Of a DNA stretch of 7,841 bases, positions 1-6,059 are shown piece by piece. The number at the start of each line of letters is the position of its first letter. The stretch's first letter is position 1. A model generated the notes under the pieces. It saw only the letters and a program-made list of their open reading frames with translations. It did not search any database and had not been told where the DNA came from. The position numbers and the translations under genes were made by a program. The DNA is taken from positions 1 through 7,841 of the forward strand of contig DATBFX010000267.1 of NCBI GenBank assembly GCA_036558305.1, read 5' to 3'. The DNA is from DATBFX01 sp036558305 (GTDB lineage: Bacteria > Chloroflexota > Chloroflexia > Thermomicrobiales > UBA6265).

Positions 1-146
1 TCGGCGACCGTGACGACGCGGCGTGCTACGAGGAGGCAGAGCGCCGCGTTCGCAACCTCGGCGCCGACCAACCACACGCCGCGAGCCTCGCCGCGGTGAT
101 GTTCCAGATGAGCCAACAACGAAGAGCAACGAAACGGCGGCGATGA
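1..146 (+). CDS. C-terminal end of an unrecognised protein (5' truncated by window edge)
   Basis: Reading from base 3, an open frame runs without a stop to TGA at 144-146 and gives the last 47 residues of a protein whose start lies outside the window. The third codon positions are mostly G or C, as in the other real genes here, and the composition (acidic and helical, e.g. CYEEAERRVRNLGADQ, then a basic tail ending ATKRRR) looks like a genuine protein rather than an antisense shadow. The tail ends 71 bp before the next gene on the same strand. I do not recognise the family. A helical C-terminus with a basic end would fit a regulator or repeat protein, but that is a guess. Confidence 0.5.
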   Translation, partial: GDRDDAACYEEAERRVRNLGADQPHAASLAAVMFQMSQQRRATKRRR

Positions 147-203
147 TTGCCGTGCACTCCGCGCATTGGACGTGATCGTCGTACCATGACAAGCGAACCC
201 GCT

Positions 204-208
204 GGAGG
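204..208 (+). promoter_or_regulatory. Shine-Dalgarno site that fixes the TTG start of the hydrolase
   Basis: GGAGG lies 9 nt before TTG at 218. No in-frame ATG or GTG is nearby, and the protein begins exactly at the family's first beta strand (ATIVLVHGG), so this site supports the TTG start. Confidence 0.7.
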
Positions 209-217
209 TGACAACCA

Positions 218-931
218 TTGGCGACCATTGTCCTGGTTCACGGCGGCTGGACAGGCGGTTGGCGGTGGCGCCCGGCGATCGGACCGCTGCGGGCGGCCGG
301 GCACGAGGTCTTTGCGCCGACGCTGACCGGTCTGGGCGAACGGGTGCACCTGGCGCGACCGGACATCGATCTGGATACCCACGTGCTCGATGTCTTCAAC
401 CTGTTGGTGGCCGAAGATTTGAGCACCGTCGTCCTGGTCGGCCACAGCTACGGAGGGTTGGTCATCACGGGTGTGGCGGACCGATGCCCCGAACGGATTG
501 GCCACTTGATCTATCTGGACGCGTTCGTCCCCCACGATGGGGAGTCGCTTCTTGACCTGGTCGCGCCGGAGGCGCGCCAGATGATCGACGATGGGCGACG
601 CGACGGCGACGATGCATGGCGCGCCGACCGACCGAACGACGCCCGGCCGCGACCGCGTCCGACGCCCTCGCCGCGCGATTCGCCCCAGCCCTGGCAGACG
701 TTCGCCCAAGGGATCGGGGTCTCCAACCCGGCGGCGGCCAAGCTGCCCCGGCTCTACGTGCGGGCGACGGCAGACAAGCAGCCGGGTGGATTCATGGCCC
801 ACAGTTTTGCGATCTCGTTCGCGCGGGTCCGGCGGGAAGGATGGCCCATCCGCGAAGTGGCTCTGGACCATAACGAGGTCCGGGACAAGGCAGCGGCGAT
901 CCTGCTCGATTTGCTCCCGCCAAGCGCATGA
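218..931 (+). CDS. alpha/beta hydrolase (esterase-like, AB_hydrolase_6 type)
   Basis: A 237-residue soluble alpha/beta-hydrolase, probably a cytoplasmic esterase or related hydrolase of unknown substrate. Residues 3-13 (TIVLVHGGWTG) form the first strand and oxyanion loop, and residues 36-45 carry the TLTGLGER segment typical of this subfamily. The nucleophile elbow GHSYGG places the nucleophile at Ser77. Asp186 (in RATADKQ) and His218 (in VALDHNEV) are the likely acid and base. The length is normal for the family. The start is TTG with a GGAGG site. Residues about 125-155, in the cap, are unusually rich in Arg, Pro and Asp, and another frame looks more family-like there, so this segment may be out of frame. 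An amidase follows after 55 bp, probably in the same transcript. The fold is certain; the substrate is not. Confidence 0.85.
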   Translation: MATIVLVHGGWTGGWRWRPAIGPLRAAGHEVFAPTLTGLGERVHLARPDIDLDTHVLDVFNLLVAEDLSTVVLVGHSYGGLVITGVADRCPERIGHLIYLDAFVPHDGESLLDLVAPEARQMIDDGRRDGDDAWRADRPNDARPRPRPTPSPRDSPQPWQTFAQGIGVSNPAAAKLPRLYVRATADKQPGGFMAHSFAISFARVRREGWPIREVALDHNEVRDKAAAILLDLLPPSA

Positions 932-986
932 GAGGCTCCCGCCCGCACGACGAACCTGTCTTCGAACCGATCGGGGAGGACCAGCG

Positions 987-1889
987 ATGCACTCGATTCG
1001 CGCCGATCGCGCCAACTTCGCGTTCCGTCCGGACGCCGAACCGGTCCTCCGGGTGCAACCGGGCGAGGTCGTCCGGTTCGAGACGTCGCCGGCACCGGTG
1101 GAGCGGTTGTTCGCCGCCGGCGAGCGCTGGACCGACGTCCTCGACGTCAACGCGATCAACGCGGTGACCGGTCCGGTCTTGGTCGACGGGGTCGAACCGG
1201 GCGACGCGGTTGCGGTCGAGATCGTCGATGTCCGCCCGGGCGATTGGGGATGGTGCGCGGCGATTCCCGATTTCGGGTTGCTCGGCGACCGGGTGACGAC
1301 GCCGATGCTGCGCCGGGTGCCGATCCGGGACGGTCGTGCCCACCTCTCGGACCGGTTGGCGGTGCCGATCCGGCCGATGATCGGCTGTCTCGGCCTGGCA
1401 CCGGCGTCCGGGCAATCCTCGACGCTGCGTCCGCCGTTCCCGTGGGGCGGAAACTACGACCTGTTGCAGGTGTCTGCCGGCAACACGATTCTTTTCCCGG
1501 CTCAGGTTCCCGGCGGTCTCTTCTCCCTCGGCGACCTCCACGCGGCGATGGGTGCGGCGGAGGCGACCTCCGTCTCGATCGAATGCCCCGGCACCGCGAC
1601 GGTCCGCCTGGGCGTGCGCAAGGGACTGGCGCTGAAGACACCCAGGCTCGAAACGCCCGATCGGGTCTACACGATCGGACTCGACGGCAGCGGCAACCTC
1701 GCCACCGGCGGCGACTTCCAGGTCGCGCGCAAACAGGCAACCGACCTGATGCTCGACTACCTGACGACCGAACGCGGTCTCTCCTTCGAGGACGCGTACC
1801 TGGTCATCTCCGCCTGCGTCGACCTGGAGTTCGGCGGTCCGGCCGGGGCGGTCGCGCTGGCGAGCGTCCCGCTGGCCGTGTTGGCATAG
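987..1889 (+). CDS. acetamidase/formamidase family protein (FmdA/AmdA)
   Basis: A 300-residue member of the FmdA_AmdA family (PF03069), whose characterised members hydrolyse formamide or acetamide to ammonia and the acid in the cytoplasm. Family landmarks appear in order: VEPGDAVAVEIVDV (69-82), MIGCLGLAPA (131-140), WGGNYDLLQV (153-162), PGGLFSLGDLHAAMG (175-189) and the C-terminal DLMLDYLTTERGLSFEDAY (253-271). The ATG is chosen because GGGGAGGA (973-980) sits 6 nt upstream and the family homology begins here; the frame stays open upstream to 591 but only as a shadow of the hydrolase gene. After GDLH the family usually has G-D-G-E; here residues 189-192 are GAAE, so the substrate may differ. 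A 55-bp gap separates it from the hydrolase. The family call is firm; the amide substrate is unknown. Confidence 0.88.
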   Translation: MHSIRADRANFAFRPDAEPVLRVQPGEVVRFETSPAPVERLFAAGERWTDVLDVNAINAVTGPVLVDGVEPGDAVAVEIVDVRPGDWGWCAAIPDFGLLGDRVTTPMLRRVPIRDGRAHLSDRLAVPIRPMIGCLGLAPASGQSSTLRPPFPWGGNYDLLQVSAGNTILFPAQVPGGLFSLGDLHAAMGAAEATSVSIECPGTATVRLGVRKGLALKTPRLETPDRVYTIGLDGSGNLATGGDFQVARKQATDLMLDYLTTERGLSFEDAYLVISACVDLEFGGPAGAVALASVPLAVLA

Positions 1890-1949
1890 ACGGCGCGGCT
1901 CATTCGCCCCCGGAGAAGCCGCCGATGAACGATCCCATCGCCAGGCGCC

Positions 1950-2056
1950 TTATCCAAGGTGAGCGGAGGTTTCCAGGCGGATGGCGGATTGGCTCCCCAG
2001 GGCGACCAGGGATCGACGTCGCCGCGACTACCGACCGTCAGGATGACGATCCGCAT
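1950..2056 (-). pseudogene. N-terminal remnant of a family-1-like glycosyltransferase
   Basis: Starting at ATG 2056-2054 the minus strand reads MRIVILTVGSRGDVDPW, which closely matches the N-terminal signature of GT1-type (sterol/macrolide-like) glycosyltransferases that use nucleotide-sugar donors. In-frame homology then stops. Shifting the frame by one base after DPW, as if one G of a GGG run were lost, yields ALG followed by AIRLETSAHLG and a TAA at 1950-1952. The ALG fits the family consensus directly after this signature, and the last part weakly resembles the next strand. The remainder of an enzyme of roughly 400 residues is absent, and the convergent amidase gene ends at 1889. The ATG lies inside the acyltransferase 3' end with a 19-nt overlap, as expected for a former translationally coupled operon partner. 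An in-frame short peptide is the alternative reading. Confidence 0.6.
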
Positions 2057-2997
2057 CGGCGCCCATCGGTGCCGGCACCGGGCCAGACCGGTTGGAAGAC
2101 CGCCCATTGCCCGGGTGTGGCGGCCACGGCCCGCGTCAACGAGGCGACGATCGCGTCCATCCCGGCGGCGACGTCGGCCCGGCGGTCGGCGGTCCGCGGC
2201 ACGACGAACGGTCCTTCCAGGGTCAGGTCGAATCCTGCTCCGGCCCGACGCAGATACGCCGCGACGATCGGCGCACCCGCTTCGCGAGCGAGGCGAACCG
2301 CCCCACTCGGCAACGACGTCCGCCGGCCGAAGAATTCGACCGGCACACCGTTGTGGAAGAAGTCGCGATCTGCCGGGAAACCGACGCATTCGCCCCGCCG
2401 CAACGACGCGATCATCCGGCGCACACCGGTCGGCGACGCCTCGACCACCTCGACGCCGAGGGCACGGCGTAGCGCCACCGCCGCGTCGAAAATCGCACGC
2501 GTCAGCGTTCTCCCGACGACGACCGTCAGTCGGTAACCGGACGCGGCGAGGACTCGCCCCAGGCCATCGAACGCGCCCAGGTGAGCGGTCACGAGCACCA
2601 CGCCGCGCCCCTGCGCCAACGCGCAATCCAGGATCGACCAATCGGGTCTGTCGGCACCGGCGAGTTGGTCAAGCGTCACCGCGTCCGGTCCCTGGAAACG
2701 GAGGAGATCGATCATGTTGTGGACGCTCGTGCGGAACGCTTGCCGCGCCAGTAGACGCACCCGGTCCGCCGACACCTCAGGACCGACAACCTGCCGGAGA
2801 TTTGCCCGCGAGTTGGCCCGATACCGTCGCGACGTGAGGAACGCGGCATCGGCGACGCGGTCGCCTCCCCACTCGCACAACCGGCGCGGCAGCAATCGGA
2901 TCATGCGGGACGACGACCTCGCGATCAGGAAGCACGCGCGCGACGCCGGTGGCTCCGACGCCGTCGTTCCCTTCGCCTCCTCGGCCGTCTCGATCAT
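2038..2997 (-). CDS. lysophospholipid acyltransferase family protein (LpxL/HtrB/PatA type)
   Basis: A 319-residue protein of the Lip_A_acyltrans family (PF03279), membrane-associated enzymes that move an acyl chain onto a glycolipid or sugar hydroxyl. The catalytic H-X4-D motif is HLGAFD (His139, Asp144). The second block is PADRDFFHNGVPVEFFG (208-224), followed by LPSGAVRLARE (229-239), and the family's terminal GQWAVFQPVWP is at 296-306. The ATG at 2997 is chosen because it forms an ATGA overlap with the P450 stop codon; the frame is open further upstream but only as a shadow of the P450. No long hydrophobic segment is obvious, so membrane contact is probably peripheral. The same family acylates lipid A in Proteobacteria and phosphatidylinositol mannosides in Actinobacteria. 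The truncated glycosyltransferase next to it suggests a glycosylated acceptor, which is inferred. Confidence 0.9.
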   Translation of the reverse strand: MIETAEEAKGTTASEPPASRACFLIARSSSRMIRLLPRRLCEWGGDRVADAAFLTSRRYRANSRANLRQVVGPEVSADRVRLLARQAFRTSVHNMIDLLRFQGPDAVTLDQLAGADRPDWSILDCALAQGRGVVLVTAHLGAFDGLGRVLAASGYRLTVVVGRTLTRAIFDAAVALRRALGVEVVEASPTGVRRMIASLRRGECVGFPADRDFFHNGVPVEFFGRRTSLPSGAVRLAREAGAPIVAAYLRRAGAGFDLTLEGPFVVPRTADRRADVAAGMDAIVASLTRAVAATPGQWAVFQPVWPGAGTDGRRCGSSS

Positions 2998-4370
2998 GGA
3001 CGCGGGCGCCGTTGGACGGTGGCTTTGATCCCATTTCGCGGGCGTAAGGTGACGGCCGACTGCACCGTCACCGGATGGTCCGGTTGCGGGGCGAACCGGA
3101 CGTGCTGCCCGATCGTCGCCAGGAGGATGACCCCTTCGAGGACGGCGAACCCGGCACCGAGGCAGGAACGGGGACCGCTGCCGAACGGAAAGTAGGCGAA
3201 CCTCGGCGTCCGGGCGGAACGCTCGCCCAGCCAGCGACCGGGATCGAAGCGCTCGGGATCGTCGAAGAAACGCGGATCGCGGTGCAGCGCCCACGGGCAG
3301 ACGACGAGTCGTCTCCCCCTGGGGACCCGATACCCCCCGATCGTCGTCGGCCGGGTGACGACGCGGGCGAACATCCAGATCGGCGGGTAGAGCCGAAGCG
3401 ACTCGTTGAGGACCGCTTCGGTGTAGCGCAGGCGCGGCACGTCCTCGACGGTCGGCGGGCGCCCGCCCAAGACCTCCCGCAGTTCGGCATGGAACGCGGT
3501 CTCGGCGCCTGGATGCTGCCCGAGCAGGTACCAACTCCAGGTCAGGGCCAGGGCGACCGTCTCGTGACCGGTCAGGAGGAAGGTGATCAACTCGTCCCGC
3601 ACCAACTCGTCCGACATCCAGCCGCCTTCGGCCTCGCGCGCCCGCAGGTAGCGCGAGAGGAGGTCGTCCCGGTCGCCGGCGACGGCGCGACGGGCGGCGA
3701 TCAGGTCCTGCACGACCCGTTCGAGTTCCCGTGCGCCATGACGCAGCCGCCGGTTCGCGGGCGTCGGCACCCACTCGGGAATCGCGAAGTAGGTGTTGAG
3801 CCGCTCGGCGGTCGCGGCGATGAGGTGACCGACGGCCGTCGAGATACGGTCGATCTGGTCGTCCAAGCCGACGCCGAAGAGCGCCTCGGCGACCGTCGTC
3901 AGCGTGACGTGGATCATCTCGCGCTGGACGTCGTAGATCTCGCCCTCGCGCCAGTTCGGCACCACCCGCTGCGCGGCGTCGGCCATCACCGGCGCGTAGC
4001 CGGCGAGGGCGGTGCGGTTGAAGGCGGGTTGGGCGAAGCGGCGTTGGCGGCGCCAGCGTTCGCCCTCGCTGGTGAAGACACCGCGACCGAAAACCGACCG
4101 GTTGCGCCGGAAGATGGGCGGTTTGGTCAGCGCGTCGTGCCTGGCGACGAGGGCCTCCTCGACGTGGTCGGGATGATTAAGGAGCAGCGCCCTCACGTTG
4201 ATGGCCCGAATCGGCACGATGTCGCCGTAGTCGCGTCCGCACCTCGCCAGGAATCCCGGTCCGTCGGCGATGATCGCCGGCAGGTGACCCCAGAGCGGGT
4301 GCGCGGCCGGTCCGCGCAGTTCCCGCAGATCGGTACCTTCGACGCGTCGAATCGCACCGAGACTGACCAT
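2994..4370 (-). CDS. cytochrome P450 monooxygenase
   Basis: A 458-residue soluble bacterial P450 with every hallmark: C-helix W106xxxR110, the I-helix oxygen-activation motif TGHET (267-271), the K-helix ExxR as E323-S-L-R326, PERF at 372-375, and the heme loop FGSGPRSCLG with Cys403 as thiolate ligand. No N-terminal membrane anchor is present. Using external electrons, presumably from a ferredoxin system not encoded in the window, it would hydroxylate an organic substrate. From memory, the I-helix (GHETVALALTWSWYLL), the LRLYPP segment and the sequence after the heme loop (FAVLEG) resemble CYP175-like carotene hydroxylases and other fatty-acid-type bacterial P450s, but the subfamily cannot be set by eye. 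The ATG at 4370 has AGAGGGG just upstream; an upstream in-frame extension of 27 residues is Arg/Ala-rich and unconvincing. The stop overlaps the acyltransferase start by 4 nt. Confidence 0.95.
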   Translation of the reverse strand: MVSLGAIRRVEGTDLRELRGPAAHPLWGHLPAIIADGPGFLARCGRDYGDIVPIRAINVRALLLNHPDHVEEALVARHDALTKPPIFRRNRSVFGRGVFTSEGERWRRQRRFAQPAFNRTALAGYAPVMADAAQRVVPNWREGEIYDVQREMIHVTLTTVAEALFGVGLDDQIDRISTAVGHLIAATAERLNTYFAIPEWVPTPANRRLRHGARELERVVQDLIAARRAVAGDRDDLLSRYLRAREAEGGWMSDELVRDELITFLLTGHETVALALTWSWYLLGQHPGAETAFHAELREVLGGRPPTVEDVPRLRYTEAVLNESLRLYPPIWMFARVVTRPTTIGGYRVPRGRRLVVCPWALHRDPRFFDDPERFDPGRWLGERSARTPRFAYFPFGSGPRSCLGAGFAVLEGVILLATIGQHVRFAPQPDHPVTVQSAVTLRPRNGIKATVQRRPRP

Positions 4371-4480
4371 CGTCGCCCCTCTTGCTCGACTCGGCACGGT
4401 ACGCCGGCGGCCCACGCCCCGAGCGCCACGCAGCGGCGCCGGACCTGCCACGTCTCGGCGGTCACCCCGCTGATGCTCCG

Positions 4481-4508
4481 AATCTAGGCATAACGCAGCC
4501 TACACCAA
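4481..4508 (-). promoter_or_regulatory. candidate promoter for the P450-acyltransferase operon
   Basis: On the minus strand TTGGTG (4508-4503) and TAGATT (4486-4481) are separated by 16 bp and lie about 110 bp upstream of the P450 start, in the 189-bp gap before the proline racemase homologue's stop. Both boxes match the sigma-70 consensus only partly, and the region has no other obvious signal. This is a weak suggestion. Confidence 0.25.
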
Positions 4509-4559
4509 CCGGCGTTTCGTGTGCCACGCTGGGAAGGTGCTTTCTTGGCTCGGTACGAT

Positions 4560-5624
4560 CTAACCGACCCCGCCCCAAATGTCGCCGACGACGAATCCCT
4601 CTGGGAACGGGTCGCTGGGATCGACGAGGTACTGGCTGATGCCGTAAATCCAGGCCTGACCGCCGATCGTCGGGACGACGGCGTCGTAGGGTCCGACGCG
4701 ACTCGCTTCGATCAGGCGACCGGTGAACGTCGTACCGAGGATGCTCTCGTGGACGAAATCGGTGCCGAGGGGAAGCCGGCCTTTGGCGTGGAGCGCGGCC
4801 ATCTTGGCGCAGGTGCCGGTGCCGCAGGCGGAGCGATCGAGCACACCGGTCCAGGTCGCCGGTTTGTCCCAATCGAAGACGCCGGTCGAGATGACGACGG
4901 TGTTCTTCATCGCGGCGCCGGGGAGGGTCGCGGGCGCCGAGAACTCGGTCACCGTCACCCCGGCGATGTCGGCATTGCCCGGGTGGACGGCCGGCAATTG
5001 CTCGCGCGCCGCCGCTTTGATCATCTCGCCGAGGCGAACGATGTCGACCCCCTCGTCCGGCGTGACCCGCAATCCGACCTGAGCCGCCTCGACGATCACG
5101 TAGAACATGCCACCGAAGGCGACGTCGACCGTCAGCGTGCCGACCTTGGGGACTTCGAGCGGGGCATCGAGGTGGACCGCGAAAGCCGGTACGTTGCGAA
5201 ACGTGACGCCGGTCACCTTGCCGTCCCGGCAATCCGCCCGGACGCGGATCAGACCCGCCGGCGCCTCCAGCGTCAACTCGGTGACCGGTTCGCGCATCGG
5301 CAGGATCCCGGTCTCCAGGAGCACGGTCGTCACGCAAATGGTGTTGCTGCCCGACATCGCCGGGTACTCCATCTGCTCCATGATCACGAACCCGGCGTCC
5401 GCCTCGGGGTTCGTCGGCGGCAGCAGGATATTGGCGCAGAGCCCAGGGTAGCCGCGTGGCTCACGCAACATCAGCTTCCGAATCTCGTCCCGGTGCCGTT
5501 CGAGGTGCTGCTTCTTCTCGAACATCGTCGCACCCGGCACGTCGATCACGCCCCCGGTGACAACGCGACCGGGTTCGCCCCCGGCGTGGGCTTCGACGGC
5601 GGTGATCAGGCGGGAGAAGCGCAC
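4560..5624 (-). CDS. proline racemase superfamily enzyme (hydroxyproline epimerase / trans-3-hydroxyproline dehydratase-like) with Ser-Cys pair
   Basis: A 354-residue protein of the Pro_racemase family (PF05544), cytoplasmic cofactor-free enzymes that racemise, epimerise or dehydrate proline and hydroxyprolines. The N-terminus RFSRLITAVEAHAGGEPGRV and the second active-site motif DRSACGTGTCA (Cys267) are clear. The first active-site motif, normally MCGH, reads MSGSNT (Ser91), so the usual Cys is Ser and the following His is Ser. The length is typical. The GTG at 5624 is chosen because the homology starts there and AAGGA lies 7 nt upstream (5636-5632); an in-frame ATG at 5759 would add 45 unconserved residues that overlap the preceding gene. 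It starts 46 nt after gene B2 ends on the same strand, so read-through is possible, although no functional link is evident. The exact reaction cannot be read from the sequence. Confidence 0.88.
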   Translation of the reverse strand: MRFSRLITAVEAHAGGEPGRVVTGGVIDVPGATMFEKKQHLERHRDEIRKLMLREPRGYPGLCANILLPPTNPEADAGFVIMEQMEYPAMSGSNTICVTTVLLETGILPMREPVTELTLEAPAGLIRVRADCRDGKVTGVTFRNVPAFAVHLDAPLEVPKVGTLTVDVAFGGMFYVIVEAAQVGLRVTPDEGVDIVRLGEMIKAAAREQLPAVHPGNADIAGVTVTEFSAPATLPGAAMKNTVVISTGVFDWDKPATWTGVLDRSACGTGTCAKMAALHAKGRLPLGTDFVHESILGTTFTGRLIEASRVGPYDAVVPTIGGQAWIYGISQYLVDPSDPFPEGFVVGDIWGGVG

Positions 5625-5631
5625 AGGAGCG

Positions 5632-5636
5632 TCCTT
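5632..5636 (-). promoter_or_regulatory. Shine-Dalgarno site supporting the GTG start of the proline racemase homologue
   Basis: AAGGA on the minus strand lies 7 nt before GTG at 5624-5622. It favours this start over the upstream ATG at 5759, which lies inside the B2 coding region. Confidence 0.6.
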
Positions 5637-5670
5637 CGGATCCCGACGGGTGGCCGCAAGTCCTTCGTCG

Positions 5671-5964
5671 CTATTCGGCCAACAAGCGCTCGAGGATTGG
5701 CCGGTGGCGTTCGATAAGAGCAAGGAGTTCGCAAAAGCGCGCAGCTTGGTCCCGGTCAAGGAGACCTTGATCCGCCCATCCGCGCAAGGTCGCGAGAGAG
5801 TCCTCTTTCACGGGCCAATCGACCTCGAAGTGCAACCGATCGACGTCATTCCATTCCGTCCACTCCACCGCCAGGGCGGGAATCGACTGCCATTCGAGGA
5901 ACAGGGAGTTCAACCATGCGTCGATTCTCTCGCTTGTGACGGGACGCTGAACTACCTGAGCCAT
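5671..5964 (-). CDS. module protein B, copy 2: small acidic protein of unknown function
   Basis: A 97-residue protein, the same length as B1 and alignable to it without gaps at about 40% identity. Shared features are the start MA-VV, the RID..L..LF segment, conserved Trp at 35, 38, 50 and 63, the QGLL motif at 66-69 and a C-terminus ending in P-I-x-x-RLLAE. It has about 18 acidic and 10 basic residues, no signal peptide and no membrane segment, and is probably mostly helical and cytoplasmic. The ATG at 5964 is preceded by GGAG at an 8-nt spacing, just as for B1. In the frame-corrected A2 reading its start would overlap the A2 stop by 13 nt. I do not recognise the family. A small acidic partner encoded in overlap with a larger protein resembles antitoxin or immunity arrangements, but nothing here proves that. 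Confidence 0.75.
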   Translation of the reverse strand: MAQVVQRPVTSERIDAWLNSLFLEWQSIPALAVEWTEWNDVDRLHFEVDWPVKEDSLATLRGWADQGLLDRDQAARFCELLALIERHRPILERLLAE

Positions 5965-6059
5965 AGCGCATTCTCCGGAATGCTCACGGTGTCGAGACCC
6001 GATGCTTGATAGCCGGTGAGGAGGGCTCGCCGATCGACCGAATAGATGACGACCAGGAG
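5952..6059 (-). pseudogene. displaced C-terminal coding segment of module protein A2
   Basis: In the frame offset by one base from A2, the minus strand encodes LLVVIYSVDRRALLTGYQAS and continues through IPENALWLR to TAG at 5954-5952. This matches the end of A1 (FVVVYSADRGIIVSGDQAS through IPGDVQWLT) residue for residue without gaps. It is the natural C-terminus of A2, disconnected by a probable one-base loss near 6060. The TAG overlaps the B2 ATG by 13 nt, exactly as in copy 1. Confidence 0.8.

Noticed and set aside
147..217. Promoter for the hydrolase gene
   Set aside because: TTGGAC at 166-171 lacks a -10 box at suitable spacing, and the short gap is equally consistent with read-through from the upstream gene.
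26..1159. Long open frame on the minus strand opposite the hydrolase and amidase
   Set aside because: It is Arg/Pro/Gly-rich with no recognisable motif and lies antisense to two well-supported genes, as expected for stop-poor GC-rich DNA.
1890..1960. Possible terminator between the convergent amidase and acyltransferase units
   Set aside because: CGGCT/AGCCG and CGATG/CATCG can pair, but the stems are short, imperfect and not followed by a T-run in either direction.
1925..2536. Plus-strand frame starting MNDPIARRL after the amidase
   Set aside because: It has a plausible ATG but runs antisense through the acyltransferase, with Arg/Ala/Thr-rich content and no homology.
3075..4487. 470-codon open frame on the plus strand opposite the P450
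   Set aside because: The opposite strand carries all P450 motifs in order. The plus frame has low-complexity composition and no family signature.
4521..5717. 398-codon open frame on the plus strand opposite the proline racemase homologue
   Set aside because: It is a shadow of a gene with clear active-site motifs. Its Asp/Arg/Gly/His-rich composition is typical of antisense reading.
5625..5759. Upstream ATG start (5759) for the proline racemase homologue
   Set aside because: It would add 45 residues absent from the family and overlap B2. The GTG at 5624 coincides with the conserved N-terminus and has a ribosome site.
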